64,000 nt of DNA from Tragulus kanchil (GCA_022376925.1 JAIOJX010000005.1:161575001-161639000); one strand, 5' to 3'; positions 46,181 through 59,200 are shown, counted from the stretch's first letter. The notes: generated from the sequence alone by a model not told the origin. Numbers and translations are program-made.

Positions 46181-48293
46181 TGAGCTTACGCTCTAATAGG
46201 TGAAAGCAGTCCCATCGGTTCCTTACCATCTATCGAGCACATTACAAAAACAATGAAATATTTTCCCACCAAGAATCTAATTCAAGGCTAAATCAGAGTA
46301 CTCACTTATTCAGTCAATTTCTTCATTTCTTCATTCATTCATTCATGTAAGCCTCAAATTCTATGCATCAGTTATGGGTCATGTGGTGGGAGAAGGGAAG
46401 TGGTAAGACAGACTGAGGGCAAGAGAAGAAGGGGGCAACAGAGGATGAGATGGTTGGTTGCCATAACTGACTCAATGCACATGAGTCTGAGCAAACTCAG
46501 GGGGACAGTGAAGGACAGGGAAGCGGGTGTGCTGCAGTTCATGGGGCTGCAGAGTTGGACACAACTTAGCAACTGGACAATGACCAAGATAGACTGACGT
46601 CCCACTTGAATGAGGTTTACAGACTAGAATGTGAAGACATGAAACTAAGAAATTTTTATAAAATACCAGTAGTAATGTCAACAATGGCAACAATGATAAC
46701 AACAACAACAACAGTAATGACCTCTAGGCTGGTCTGAGTCACAGTTTACCACCGCTGAGGGATGCTCCGTTTAGTGTCTACTGATTCAACTTCAGCTGAG
46801 TCGAATTGACAAGGTCTGGTTGTGAAAGAGCATCTGACCCAGAGCTTGCTCTCGCTCTTTCTGGGAGCGAACAATGGCTCAGACCAGCCTGACAGTATCT
46901 TAATGATGCCCCCAGATAGAGCTAAGGGTGGCGTCTTACTGGCCAAAGCTGTGAGGTTCCACGGGGGGACATTAAGCAGACCTCAGGCGCTTATGGTAAC
47001 CCTCCCTCTAACCTAGGCCTGAGGCCAGGCCCCCAGTTCCCTCATCCGGAGCAAGGAGACAACTAGGCACCTTCCTCTGGGGCCAGGACCCAAGGAGCCA
47101 GCTCACGACAGCACTGTTTTTGCACTGTTTTTGGGGGTCTGTGCATTCCTGTGACCTTCAAGCTATGAATGTTTGTTTAACAAGTATTTATTGAGCTTCT
47201 ACTGGGTATCAGGCACCAACACTGAGGACACAGGGAAAACCAGCCAAACAAAATCCTGACGGTGGTGAGCTTACGCTCTAATAGGTGAAAGCAGTCCCAT
47301 CGGTTCCTTACCATCTATCGAGCACATTACAAAAACAATGAAATATTTTCCCACCAAGAATCTAATTCAAGGCTAAATCAGAGTACTCACTTATTCAGTC
47401 AATTTCTTCATTTCTTCATTCATTCATTCATGTAAGCCTCAAATTCTATGCATCAGTTATGGGTCATGTGGTGGGAGAAGGGAAGTGGTAAGACAGACTG
47501 AGGGCAAGAGAAGAAGGGGGCAACAGAGGATGAGATGGTTGGTTGCCATAACTGACTCAATGCACATGAGTCTGAGCAAACTCAGGGGGACAGTGAAGGA
47601 CAGGGAAGCGGGTGTGCTGCAGTTCATGGGGCTGCAGAGTTGGACACAACTTAGCAACTGGACAATGACCAAGATAGACTGACGTCCCACTTGAATGAGG
47701 TTTACAGACTAGAATGTGAAGACATGAAACTAAGAAATTTTTATAAAATACCAGTAGTAATGTCAACAATGGCAACAATGATAACAACAACAACAACAGT
47801 AATGACCTCTAGGCTGGTCTGAGTCACAGTTTACCACCGCTGAGGGATGCTCCGTTTAGTGTCTACTGATTCAACTTCAGCTGAGTCGAATTGACAAGGT
47901 CTGGTTGTGAAAGAGCATCTGACCCAGAGCTTGCTCTCGCTCTTTCTGGGAGCGAACAATGGCTCAGACCAGCCTGACAGTATCTTAATGATGCCCCCAG
48001 ATAGAGCTAAGGGTGGCGTCTTACTGGCCAAAGCTGTGAGGTTCCACGGGGGGACATTAAGCAGACCTCAGGCGCTTATGGTAACCCTCCCTCTAACCTA
48101 GGCCTGAGGCCAGGCCCCCAGTTCCCTCATCCGGAGCAAGGAGACAACTAGGCACCTTCCTCTGGGGCCAGGACCCAAGGAGCCAGCTCACGACAGCACT
48201 GTTTTTGTCTGTGACGTGCAAGCTTGGTAAATGAAGGCTGGAGGAAAGGGGCAACTTGGCTGCCGGCTGGAACATTCCCTGTGACCTTCAAGC
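46078..48293 (+). repeat. Tandem duplication 10 (units 46078-~47164 and 47163-48293)
   Basis: Offset of 1085 nt. The last 50 nt of the left copy are scrambled relative to the right one: CACTGTTTTTG is repeated and about 65 nt are missing, but both end in CTGTGACCTTCAAGCT. Each unit contains a BovB 3' tail. Confidence 0.92.
46393..46592 (+). mobile_element. BovB (RTE) LINE 3' tail (second copy at 47478-47677)
   Basis: The plus strand encodes RRRGQQRMRWLVAITDSM, then HMSLSKLRGTVKDREAG, the BovB reverse-transcriptase C-terminus, ending with CAGAGTTGGACACAAC. It is 5' truncated. The second copy lies in the right unit of duplication 10. Confidence 0.92.
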
Positions 48294-48988
48294 TCTAGGG
48301 TCAGATGGCCTCTTTGACCTCCCCTGAGGCTTCCTTGTTCTTAAAGACTGCTGGTTTCCCATTGCCCAACGTTAATGCTCACTCCTAGAAGTGCCTCTGC
48401 TTTCCCATTCATCTTGTCTCTCTTCCCATTTCAAGCTTTCGCTCTAAATTAAATCAAACTTTCAATCCATCTTCTCTCCCACTACTGAGCTTCTCATTAC
48501 TTATGCTCCTGGAAAACAAAACAAAACAGGACTAGGCCTGCTCTCAAAGGGATGTTTAAATTGCCTCTGCTAGAGCCGTTTAAATTGCCTCTGCATCAGC
48601 CGGGCGTAGACTTGAGACTCTGCCACCTGGGGATGCAGGCGTCCCCTCCCACACTGTCCTCTGCTGTGTCCAAGGCTCCAAGCCCCTCGCTCCAGCACCT
48701 GATCATTTCCAAGGATAGCAGCCCCATCTGATGGTTTCTCTGCCTCCAGCCTGGCCCCCTCCCAACCCCTGCCTGGGCTGCTGTGGATGACTTTTCTCTT
48801 GGGGCACTGGACGCTAAGTCTGAGCTCCCAAGCCTCACCCCCAAACCTATCTTTTGAAATATAGACTTAAATAAGTATAGCCTCACTGTGAGAAATTAAA
48901 ATGCAATCACCCTACCGTTCTGGAGGGAAAGGGTTCCTATAACGCTCCTCCCCTTGTGAAGTTACCCAGATCCTTGGAGTCTCAAGTC
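48294..48988. other. Intron, single-copy
   Basis: Short AAACAAAACAAAACA run at about 48515; a TTTAAATTGCCTCTGC string occurs twice at about 48556 and 48580. No gene seen. Confidence 0.5.
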
Positions 48989-49020
48989 CCTTATGCAAAA
49001 TGTGTCCTATTTGCAGACAG

Positions 49021-49085
49021 GAGCTTCCCAGGTGGTGCCGGTGGTAAAGAATCCCGCCTGCCAAGGCTGGAGACGCAAGAGCCCA
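49021..49085 (+). mobile_element. Bov-tA head fragment (second copy at about 50134-50194)
   Basis: GAGCTTCCCAGGTGGTGCCG and GTAAAGAATCCCGCCTGCCA are the tRNA-like head only. The second copy lacks four bases (GGAG) near its end. Confidence 0.8.
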
Positions 49086-49636
49086 AGTATATCCTCTCAT
49101 ATACTTTTTAAAAGCACCTCTAGATTAATTATAATATGTAAAACAATGTCAGTACTATGTAAGTAGATGCCAGAATACAGCAAATTGCAGTATCACTTTT
49201 TGGAAACTTCTGGAATTTTTTTTTTTTTTTTTTGAATAGTTTTAATCCCAGTTGAATTCATGGTTGTGGAACCCATGGATAGGAAGGGCCAAGTGTAATA
49301 CAGACGAATCTCAAGTTTCCTGATCATTGCCTTGTTCTCTCCAAAGCCTCACCCTACTGCTTTGATCTGTAGCTGTCACATTCTGAAAATGCCCAAATTA
49401 AACTACTTTGGCTTTACCTCCCTTATTTTTTAGTGAAAGTTATATCTAAATACAGTTGAGAGAATCAAATTGTCCTACCAGGTTTGTCAATAAAGTAGCA
49501 ATTTCTTCCCTTCTACCATTGTCCAAGTCTTAGTCACCGCTTTCTGCTCTTTTATATGAGATCTTTTTCCTTTTCTTATGTTTATTCCTAAATAATCTGC
49601 TTACATTACTATGTACTGATTTAAAACTTAGGCATT

Positions 49637-49768
49637 GGGAACCTCCCTGGCGGTCAGGTGATTAAGACTCCCTGCTTCCACTGCAGGGGGCATGGCTGTG
49701 ATCCTTGGTCTGGGGACTAAGATTTCACATCCTACAGTGCAGCCAAAAAACAAAAAAAAAATGGAATC
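49637..49768 (+). mobile_element. CHR-1 SINE (second copy at 50746-50877)
   Basis: GGGAACCTCCCTGGCGGTCA, CTGCTTCCACTGCAGGGGGC and GGGGACTAAGATTTCACATC, then a CAAAAAACAAAAA tail. Confidence 0.9.
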
Positions 49769-51197
49769 AATAAATGACTTTCTGTCTAAAAGAAAAGTAT
49801 TTGCTTTGGAGTCTTCAGCATGAAAGTTTGAGATTTTGCTTTATTCACTGCCCTCCCAGCGGCCCCTCCCCATGTAGCTTCCTGAAACTCCACTGTAACT
49901 GTAGTTACATCCTCATTCTAGGAAATTTAACTTAATGGAATATTTCTTCTAAGGATTCCCTTCTTCCCTCTTTCTCTCTTTCTAGAACTCCCTCTCAGTT
50001 GCTGAGTTGTCTTTCCTCATTTCCTGTCTGTTCTTTCCAGGAGATTATGTCAAGTTTTCCATGCAACCCTTGAGTTTTTGTTTCTGGCCCGGCCTTGGCC
50101 AAGCCTTATGCAATGTGTCCTATTTGCAGACAGGAGCTTCCCAGGTGGTGCCGGTGGTAAAGAATCCCGCCTGCCAAGGCTACGCAAGAGCCCAAGTATA
50201 TCCTCTCATATACTTTTTAAAAGCACCTCTAGATTAATTATAATATGTAAAACAATGTCAGTACTATGTAAGTAGATGCCAGAATACAGCAAATTGCAGT
50301 ATCACTTTTTGGAAACTTCTGGAATTTTTTTTTTTTTTTTTTTAATAGTTTTAATCCCAGTTGAATTCATGGTTGTGGAACCCATGGATAGGAAGGGCCA
50401 AGTGTAATACAGACGAATCTCAAGTTTCCTGATCATTGCCTTGTTCTCTCCAAAGCCTCACCCTACTGCTTTGATCTGTAGCTGTCACATTCTGAAAATG
50501 CCCAAATTAAACTACTTTGGCTTTACCTCCCTTATTTTTTAGTGAAAGTTATATCTAAATACAGTTGAGAGAATCAAATTGTCCTACCAGGTTTGTCAAT
50601 AAAGTAGCAATTTCTTCCCTTCTACCATTGTCCAAGTCTTAGTCACCGCTTTCTGCTCTTTTATATGAGTTTTTTTTCCTTTTCTTATGTTTATTCCTAA
50701 ATAATCTGCTTACATTACTATGTACTGATTTAAAACTTAGGCATTGGGAACCTCCCTGGCGGTCAGGTGATTAAGACTCCCTGCTTCCACTGCAGGGGGC
50801 ATGGCTGTGATCCTTGGTCTGGGGACTAAGATTTCACATCCTACAGTGCAGCCAAAAAACAAAAAAAAAATGGAATCAATAAATGACTTTCTGTCTAAAA
50901 GAAAAGTATTTGCTTTGGAGTCTTCAGCATGAAAGTTTGAGATTTTGCTTTATTCACTGCCCTCCCAGCGGCCCCTCCCCATGTAGCTTCCTGAAACTCC
51001 ACTGTAACTGTAGTTACATCCTCATTCTAGGAAATTTAACTTAATGGAATATTTCTTCTAAGGATTCCCTTCTTCCCTCTTTCTCTCTTTCTAGAACTCC
51101 CTCTCAGTTGCTGAGTTGTCTTTCCTCATTTCCTGTCTGTTCTTTCCAGGAGATTATGTCAAGTTTTCCATGCAACCCTTGAGTTTTTGTTTCTGGC

Positions 51198-53985
51198 ATT
51201 TTATTTCTGAATTCTGGGAGCTGGTTTGCTCTCTGACTGTGCATTTTATAGGATCTCTCTGAGGATGTCAAAGATGGTTTCATACATGAGTTTTCTTCCC
51301 CTCTGCATAGGTTTTATTGCATCCAAAGTTGCCTTTCTTTTTCTTCATATTTTTTCCTTTCTTGTGTTTGTGTCCAGTCTTCATATGTGATTCTTTTCTT
51401 AAGTGTCTAGTGACCCAAAGCTCTTCACGCCTACTAGGCATGGTTCTCTAAGCAGCTGACGGAGGGGAAGACAGGGCATGTTTACATGGTAGGCCGAGAG
51501 AGACAGAGAGAGAGAGAGGGAGAGACAGAGACAGAGAGAGGGAAAGCAGAGACGAGAGACCTGCCTGGGTTGTGTCATGGGGGACCCCTGCTGTCAGTAT
51601 GCTTCTGTGTTTTTCTTCTTGGCCTGTCAGATTCTCCAGTAAAGATTCTTCACTTCCCTCCTGAGGGCTCTTCCCGACTGCTGGGATCTGGGAGCCAAGT
51701 GTGGGATGAAGAAGGCGAGGACTAAGCCACTGATGTGCAGGTCTTCCTGCCCTAGGCTGGTGCCTTCCCCGCCTCCAGGACGAGGCCAGAGCCCCCATTG
51801 TTCTTCTCAGTTACGCCCCAATGAAGCAGGTCAGTAAGGAGGGCTTTACACCAGGTGGTATGGGAGATTTGGCAGCTAACTACTTTTTCAACCAACTTTC
51901 AATCAGTCCTGCTTGGAGCTTCTCTTGTACCCTCTTTCCAGGGACAACTGGTCCTGCCAATGTTATGAGTCTTTGCTGAGGGGTGAGGGACCACCCCCTC
52001 ACCCCCCAGCAACCAGACGTTGCAAACAAGATGTAACTTTGTGCTCTCTCTAGTGCCGGCTTGGAACATAGCTTACGTGGGTCAGCGGAATCAGCCACAC
52101 CTCTTGTCCACCTGTTGTCCAGCATCTGCTAGCAGCTGTCGCTCTCCTGCCTCTCCATCGAGGTGTGTGCACGCTTCACAAGCATGCTTCAGTGCTCTGC
52201 AGTGGAATTTTGTGTCATCCTTGACTAGAAGTTTGAATTTAAATTTTGATTTTCTATTGACTTCAGAGTTATAAAGCGTGTGGGGTGTTTTATTTCCATG
52301 TGTATAGATTTCTCTCTCTTGCATATGTGTCCTCACTCACTACCGTTTTGTTCTTCATTTTTAAGTCTTTCTATAAATTTTGCAGTATTGTAAGTGAATG
52401 TGCCTCTGTAATATTTTTCTTAAAAAAAAAAAGGAGGACAATCAGAATTCTTTTCTTAATGTGCCCTTCAAAGCTGTGCCATCAGAGCATAAAAATTCAC
52501 AGCTGATCTATTTTCTCAGGTTTTTATTTATATTATAAGGAAATGTTTCTCTTTGTTCTATCACCTTGAATTCTATTCTATTTGATTTTGATGTTTCTAA
52601 AAATGCCTTCTTTTTGCTGGCATACCTTTCCACCTCACAGTTTTGTTTTTTCAACTTTTGTGTTTATTACTTCCTATTTTGAAGCCAGACTTCTACTTTC
52701 TGTCTTTTAAGAGACAGATACATCTAACCTATTCATATTTATCATGACAACTGAAATGTTTGTTCCTATTTCTTGCTATCTTATTTACCTGATTTTTTGT
52801 TTTCTGTTTACCTTCTTCTCTCTTTTTTTCCCTCCTCCTCCATTTTCTAGCTGTTTGTTGAACTGATGGCATTTAACACTCTTACTTTTTTCCCCTGTTA
52901 TGTTTTGGATGTTATACTTTCCATTTCTATTCTATTCCATCTCTATTCAAAGCCAACAAACTCACAGTGAAAAAGTGGGAAACTAAAGTGAATCCTCAAA
53001 CAGTGGAAACGGACTGTGCTGATCAGTAGAGAATGTGGCAGGAGTTTTCATGGCATAAGAAACATTTTGCAGAAGCTAAAACCATTTAACAGGAAAAACC
53101 CTGGACTCTTCTATTAGTGAAACTGTAGGATCTGTCTGCTGGAAAATATTATGGAAACGTATTGGGAAAAGCCGGAGGGACAGGGTCACACTTTCAGGTT
53201 CAGTTTTAAAGCACCTTTGCCTAGTTTTTCCGTCTGAGTTTCCATCTGAACCAACTCTTCCACCATCTTGAATTTTCCCCATCTCTGGGCTCCATGTCTG
53301 TGCTGAGCTTCCTGCCAGTGAGAAGGGGAGAGGGGTGGAAATAGGGCTTTGGAGAGAGAATAAGAGTGTGGGCCATGAGTGATCCTTATCACACGCATGT
53401 GTTCTGGGCAGCATCAGGGGTAGCTGGACATCTCTCCTCTCCACAATTACATCTGCTGGATGGACAACAGGCCATCTGTTAGGAGGGAGTTCACTCCTGG
53501 GCACTATTGTCACTGTAAACAGTGAGCAGGGCCCATTTTCCAGGAACCAGATATTGAGAATTAGTCCATTACATGCAGTTCATGTAATTAAATGGAAATC
53601 TGTGGGCTCTTTTGCCAGCACACATGCAGGTTTGTGGTCAGACTGTAAAGCTAAATGAGTCAGATTTGACCGAGAGTCTCCTTGACTCCTTGGGAACCTG
53701 AGCAATGGGGCTACTAGAGCAGGCAGGCTTTGTTGGGCAGGGAAGATTCTGGAAAAGCACAATCCCCCAGCAGGATTAGGCAGGGTCAGTGAGACCCTGG
53801 AAAGCCCAAAAGAGAAGCCTGGGGCATGACGTGGACATCTGCCAGGAGATGGTCTCTCCTTTCAAGGACCCAATGGCTTCTGGGGACAGCTGCTCTGGTT
53901 TAGTTTGGGTTGCACCCAGGGTTCCTCCTGTGTCCAGGCTGGTGACCAGGATGTCAACGCTTCCATCCTATTAACAGTTTCCACC
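51198..53985. other. AT- and pyrimidine-rich intron
   Basis: Includes a (GA)n/GAGACAGA tract at about 51496-51545. The T-rich stretch 52280-52960 could be a diverged LINE in minus orientation, but I could not identify a coding string. No gene seen. Confidence 0.45.
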
Positions 53986-56135
53986 AGAAGCCTCTGGCAT
54001 CTGGAAAAGGTGGCGGGTGAGGGAGAAGAATCTCCAGGCTGGGAAGCCTGGGGGAGGGAAGTTCCTTATGGAAGTTGGTGATGGACAAGGGCCACCTCTG
54101 GCTCATGAGGAGGAGCATGCGGGGAAGCCTGGGTGACCTCAGCACGTTACTTTAGCCCATGGACGTCGCCCAGAATCATGGTGCATTTCTCCCAGGAGAT
54201 GGTGTGGGCCGGGCCAGGAGGAGGATAACAGCAGGGGCCACAGGCAGGCCTCTGACATGCCAGGGACCCTGGCCACTTGTGGCCACCATCATCAGAAGCA
54301 CATATCCCCAACAGGGCAGCCAGGAAAGCCACGATGCCATTGAAGGAGGATCTTCAACACAAAAGCAGAGGCAAGAAGGGTGATGGTGGGCAAGTCAGAG
54401 ATGTGGTTCCTGATCTGGGGAGGATGCTGAGGGGCAGGGCTGGGGAGGCAGGGAGCAAGGCAAAGGCAGGACTGAGGGTATATGAGGGCACCCAGACTGA
54501 AGAACCCCATGTGCTAAGACCTGTGTTCAGTTGCATGTATGTTCTACAGGCTAATCCTTTGTGTGTCTCTGTGAGGTAGGCAATAAGCAATGACGCCATC
54601 TTACTAATGGTAAAACTGAAAGTAAAAAAAAAAATAAGTGACTTGTTTCAAGTTATTCAGCTAGCACGCTTGACCTAATTCGGATTCAATTCAAAGTTTC
54701 TACTTGATCTGCTCCACCTCTCTTTCCTTCCTTATAAAGCCTGGGAGGCTGGACAAGATCCGAGTTCACTGAACTTTAGCTTAGATTCACCTTCATGATT
54801 TTTGTCATTCCCACCTCTCATCTCTACTCTTAATGATTTCCTTACGCAGTCTCACTTGTCTGTGCGTGTGTGGGTAAAATGTACATAACATGTAATTCAC
54901 CATTTTCACAATTTTTCAGCCCATATTTTAGTATTATTAGGTACACTCCCCCTGCCGTGCCACACGGTTTTGTTTTTAACTTAGATATATTTTAGAAAGG
55001 AAAACATGTTCAGACTCTCACGAACGGAAACCAGTATGACTTTCCATAAACAGCAGTGAAATAGAAGCCTCTGGCATCTGGAAAAGGTGGCGGTGAGGAG
55101 AAGAATCTCCAGGCTGGGAAGCCTGGGGGAGGGAAGTTCCTTATGGAAGTTGGTGATGGACAAGGGCCACCTCTGGCTCATGAGGAGGAGCATGCGGGGA
55201 AGCCTGGGTGACCTCAGCACGTTACTTTAGCCCATGGACGTCGCCCAGAATCATGGTGCATTTCTCCCAGGAGATGGTGTGGGCCGGGCCAGGAGGAGGA
55301 TAACAGCAGGGGCCACAGGCAGGCCTCTGACATGCCAGGGACCCTGGCCACTTGTGGCCACCATCATCAGAAGCACATATCCCCAACAGGGCAGCCAGGA
55401 AAGCCACGATGCCATTGAAGGAGGATCTTCAACACAAAAGCAGAGGCAAGAAGGGTGATGGTGGGCAAGTCAGAGATGTGGTTCCTGATCTGGGGAGGAT
55501 GCTGAGGGGCAGGGCTGGGGAGGCAGGGAGCAAGGCAAAGGCAGGACTGAGGGTATATGAGGGCACCCAGACTGAAGAACCCCATGTGCTAAGACCTGTG
55601 TTCAGTTGCATGTATGTTCTACAGGCTAATCCTTTGTGTGTCTCTGTGAGGTAGGCAATAAGCAATGACGCCATCTTACTAATGGTAAAACTGAAAGTAA
55701 AAAAAAAAATAAGTGACTTGTTTCAAGTTATTCAGCTAGCACGCTTGACCTAATTCGGATTCAATTCAAAGTTTCTACTTGATCTGCTCCACCTCTCTTT
55801 CCTTCCTTATAAAGCCTGGGAGGCTGGACAAGATCCGAGTTCACTGAACTTTAGCTTAGATTCACCTTCATGATTTTTGTCATTCCCACCTCTCATCTCT
55901 ACTCTTAATGATTTCCTTACGCAGTCTCACTTGTCTGTGCGTGTGTGGGTAAAATGTACATAACATGTAATTCACCATTTTCACAATTTTTCAGCCCATA
56001 TTTTAGTAGTATTAAGTACACTCCCACTGCCGTGCCACACGGTTTTGTTTTTAACTTAGATATATTTTAGAAAGGAAAACATGTTCAGACTCTCACGAAC
56101 GGAAACCAGTATGACTTTCCATAAACAGCAGTGAA
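53986..56135 (+). repeat. Tandem duplication 12 (units 53986-55060 and 55063-56135)
   Basis: Offset of 1075-1077 nt and a 2-nt filler. Two Gs are lost about 30-40 nt into the right copy, and there are three or so substitutions about 110-130 nt from the end of the left copy. Includes a MIR remnant. Confidence 0.93.
54540..54700 (-). repeat. MIR SINE remnant (second copy at about 55615-55775)
   Basis: CCATCTTACTAATGGTAAAA, then GTGACTTGTTTCAAGTTATT and CAGCTAGCAC, is MIR in minus orientation. Confidence 0.75.
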
Positions 56136-57417
56136 CCACTAGAATAAATACAGTGAAGGCAGAAAGCTATTAACATGCAGCTGGTGACTATTGCCACTGA
56201 GGTCTCCGAGATCAGGGCTGCTCCTTCCCACCTCTAGAACCCCACGTATTTAAGGGAGGATACTAATCATTGGAATAGTGTTAAAAGATATGATAATTCC
56301 TTTTTCATACTCAGAAAATCTGAAAGAAGAGTGACAGGGTCATTTTCTCACTGCGATGTCAACAGGACCCCATGCCGGGCCCAGGTACCTATCTCCTCCC
56401 ACTCAGCCTCTTCCCCACCGTCTAAAACTCTGTGCTCCCGGACCCTGAACAACGGGATTTCCCTTTATTTAAGACTTGGACCAAGGACTGGGTGCAACTG
56501 TTTGCAGGGAGGAAACCAATTCTGACCCCATGATGAAACGGTTTCTTTGACTTGCTTTTGGTTGCTTTTTCGTTACTGCAATCATACAGAACGGCTTGCC
56601 TCAGAGAAGTTGGCTCCTCTGCCAGACTGTTAACCTAAAGTGCCTTTGTTCAGAGCCCTGTCCACCTGTGGATGGCAGGAAAGGAGAAATTAACACATCC
56701 CCTGCCTGAGGTTTGCCATTCTAAGGAGAGGTTTGCAAGATGAACAGCTTTTTTGCGTCGCTTCCTCACCTCCCCCATCTCTGATCTATAAAAGAACCTG
56801 GCATCCAGACCCTGATAAGATGGTTATTTTGAGGTGCTGGCCTGCCATCTTCTCAGTCAGCTGCTTTTGAATAAAGGCTCAACACCTCGTCTCTTGGATT
56901 CACTGGGCTGTCGTGCGGCAAGCAGAGTGGGCTTGGACTCAGCAACACAACCTTTGGGAGAAGTCATTCAAGTTCTTCCCCATTTTTCCCTAAGAGAAAC
57001 AAAGGTAGCTCCTAGACTTCCTTTCACTGTCTGAATCCCATAACAAGGGTTAGCTTGCCCAGGCTCCACAAACCCGGCTGCCTTGGCTGGCAGCACACGG
57101 CGCACTTGGTGACGATGTGTGCATGGGGCCACTGTGAGCAGGACAATGGGGCCACTGACTGCTCTGAGGGAACTCAGTGCAGCTGTGTGGAAAGGCAGAC
57201 GTGGTAGGCACCCACAGTGGTGCTTACAGCGCTGGTGGAAAACAGAAGCCGTCCGCAGGGGCAGAGGCCTCAGACACAGGAGGTTCACAATGAGCCAGAC
57301 TTCAGTGTGACATGAGATCTGTCTGGGTGCCCATTTCCCTGCACAGTGGAAAGGAATGCAATCTTTGTGTCCTTCTTGGAAATACTAAGAGGTTGAAAAG
57401 CACATGGGGAAGAGGTT
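56136..57417. other. Intron, single-copy
   Basis: No repeats recognised with confidence and no exon-like coding match. Open frames of up to 106 codons occur on both strands. Confidence 0.5.
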
Positions 57418-57532
57418 GTTTTTTTTGGCCATGCCATGGGGCATGTGGGATCTTAGTTCCCAGACCAGGGATTGAACCCCTTGCCCCCTCTGTTGGAAGC
57501 ACGGACTCTTAACCACTGGACCTCTCTTAGGG
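57418..57532 (-). mobile_element. CHR-1 SINE
   Basis: The plus strand reads TTTTTTGGCCATGCCATGGG, then CCAGACCAGGGATTGAACCC and TCTTAACCACTGGACC, the complement of a CHR-1 head and body. Confidence 0.9.
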
Positions 57533-57836
57533 TGGTTTTTAAGCCATGTAGGGGTGCTCTCTATCAACATTAGAAGGAAGCATTTCAATTATTGAAGCTA
57601 TAGGTGTGCTGCAGTAAAACCAGGTGTGACCCCAGGAATGTGACTGCTGAGGATCAAGCTCAATCAGAAATCCCTGTGAAATGTCACACCGAGCGGAGCC
57701 ACGGGCTGGCTGCCTGAGGGGGGAGGTGCTGACAGGAGGGTCTCTCTCTGCCTTCTCCCCTCTCCTGGATGTAGTTAACCACGCCCCCTGGAGCCCCACC
57801 ATGACGCCCACTGGACACAGGACGTGCGCTTCTCAC

Positions 57837-58036
57837 CTGGGGCTTGGTCTCGTCTTTGTCCTTGTAGTAGAAGAGCTGATCCCCACGCAGCACGAACCAG
57901 CGCTGCTGCCAGTTCTTCATGATGCTCCTCTGCTTTTTCAGCCAGCCCGCCTTCAGCACGGGGCCCGGCCTGCGGGGGCAGGGGGGCCGCCCGGGGCTCC
58001 GGCTCTGCTCCCCCATCACCAGGCTTTTGGAGCGGG
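57837..58036 (-). CDS. ARHGAP22: ARHGAP22 coding exon: N-terminal linker and first half of PH domain
   Basis: Internal coding exon read on the minus strand. It opens with two bases completing an Ala codon (incoming phase 1) and then encodes 66 residues from [12 protein letters not shown] to DKDETKPQ, ending on a whole codon. The acceptor is pyrimidine-rich and ends CTTGCAG; the donor is CAG|GTGAGA. The stretch [20 protein letters not shown] followed by [14 protein letters not shown] is the start of a pleckstrin-homology domain (strands beta1 to beta3). From memory of the family it matches ARHGAP22 better than its paralogues ARHGAP24 or ARHGAP25. The family is known as Rac/Rho GTPase-activating proteins whose PH domain helps membrane recruitment. 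The open frame runs on past both splice sites, but that extension is intron. The GAP and coiled-coil exons are not in this window. Confidence 0.95.
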
Positions 58037-59200
58037 CTGCAAGCCAAGCACAGACATAGTGAGCGCACATGATGGCAGGCCCTGGTCAGTGCTTGCCCCA
58101 TCCTGGGATCCCAGCTGCCCGGCGACCAGTACGTGGGAGCTTCGGCCAGCAGGGCGTGATCATGCTTGGCCTAGGGCCCCCTCGAGTTGAAAGGGGGATG
58201 GGTTGAAGCCCCCAAACACTGTAGCCAAAGGTCAGCCACCTGGGGAAGCACACAGCTGACTTGCCTGGTTAGTTTCTGCTATGTCCCTGGGACCCCAGAC
58301 TCTCCATTTCCCCAGTTTTGTTCATCCATCTGTGTATCCATGCATCTGTGCATCCATCCATCTTTCCGTGTTCAATGACTCATCCATCCACTCAGCCACT
58401 AATATTTATCTACATAGAGTATCTACTACGTGACAGTCGTTACAGGCATGGAGGAAAAAGCAATGAAACAACCATTTGGGTCCTGCTGGAGCTCACCTTC
58501 TAGCAGGGTTCTTGTCACTCAGGCCCCGAGGGAGCTGGTCCCAGCAGACTCCCTTCCCGGATTCTGCACGACACCTCTCCTCTGGAGGCATCACCACTGC
58601 CCAGAACCCCCACCCCACCTGGCAACTCCCCTTGCTGTTTCCCAGGGATCATCTTGGCCAGCAGGGCCTCAGCTGCAGTGGCCTGCGAGGACTGGTGGGC
58701 GGCTCCCTGGCAGGGCAGAGCAGTCACCCACCTCCCTCAGAGCCTCCGAGTGCCTGTGAGCATTTCCTCCCTGCGGAGACCACTGGGGGGCGCTCTGCCA
58801 GGGTTGGCACTGCCCATTCAGTGACTGAATTCTTGCCCCTCCCATGCCTTCCCAACTCCTCTGTTGGGGCAGAGCTCCTTTCCTCTCTCTGGCCAGTATC
58901 AAGGACATTGCTGCAGGGTCACAAGGAAGGCCATCCTGAACTTTGGAAGAACAAATCTGAGTGCAAATATAATCACATTTCTAATTGTTAGACCACGGAT
59001 TCTAACTTGGGATTGGAATGTAGGGTCCCTGCACCCCACAGTTGTTGCACTGTATCTGTAATTCTGTGCATTTGCGCGTGTCTAAGCTTCTTTCGTTATT
59101 CTAGAGACTGCAATTCCCTAGGCCTAGCCGACCTCTGCCCATGCTGTCTCACTATCCTGGGCCTTCCTTTCACCCCATGCCTACTCAGCCTCTGCCTTAG
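58037..59200. other. Intron upstream of the 200-nt exon
   Basis: A degenerate (ATCC)n tract lies at 58318-58390, followed by an ancient-repeat string (ATCTACTACGTGACAGTCGT). Contains the CTCF-like motif at 58780-58794. No other exon seen. Confidence 0.5.
58780..58794 (+). promoter_or_regulatory. CTCF-like core motif upstream of the 200-nt exon
   Basis: CCACTGGGGGGCGCT matches 14 of 15 core positions (G for A at the sixth). It is about 745 nt upstream, in the gene's direction, of the exon at 57837-58036. Confidence 0.4.

Larger units (their letters stand above)
48989..51197 (+). repeat. Tandem duplication 11 (units 48989-50088 and 50104-51197)
   Basis: Offset of 1109-1115 nt and a 15-nt filler (CCGGCCTTGGCCAAG). 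Losses of 2 and 4 nt occur in the first 80 nt of the right copy; small changes also occur at a poly-T run and at about 49560. Each unit holds a Bov-tA fragment and a CHR-1 SINE. Confidence 0.93.

Noticed and set aside
46400..46597. A small intact gene encoding a 65-residue basic protein (twice)
   Set aside because: It is the C-terminal tail of the BovB reverse transcriptase in a 5'-truncated element, copied by duplication 10.
51496..51545. GA-rich tract as a possible regulatory GAGA element
   Set aside because: It looks like an ordinary imperfect (GA)n microsatellite with no nearby promoter features.
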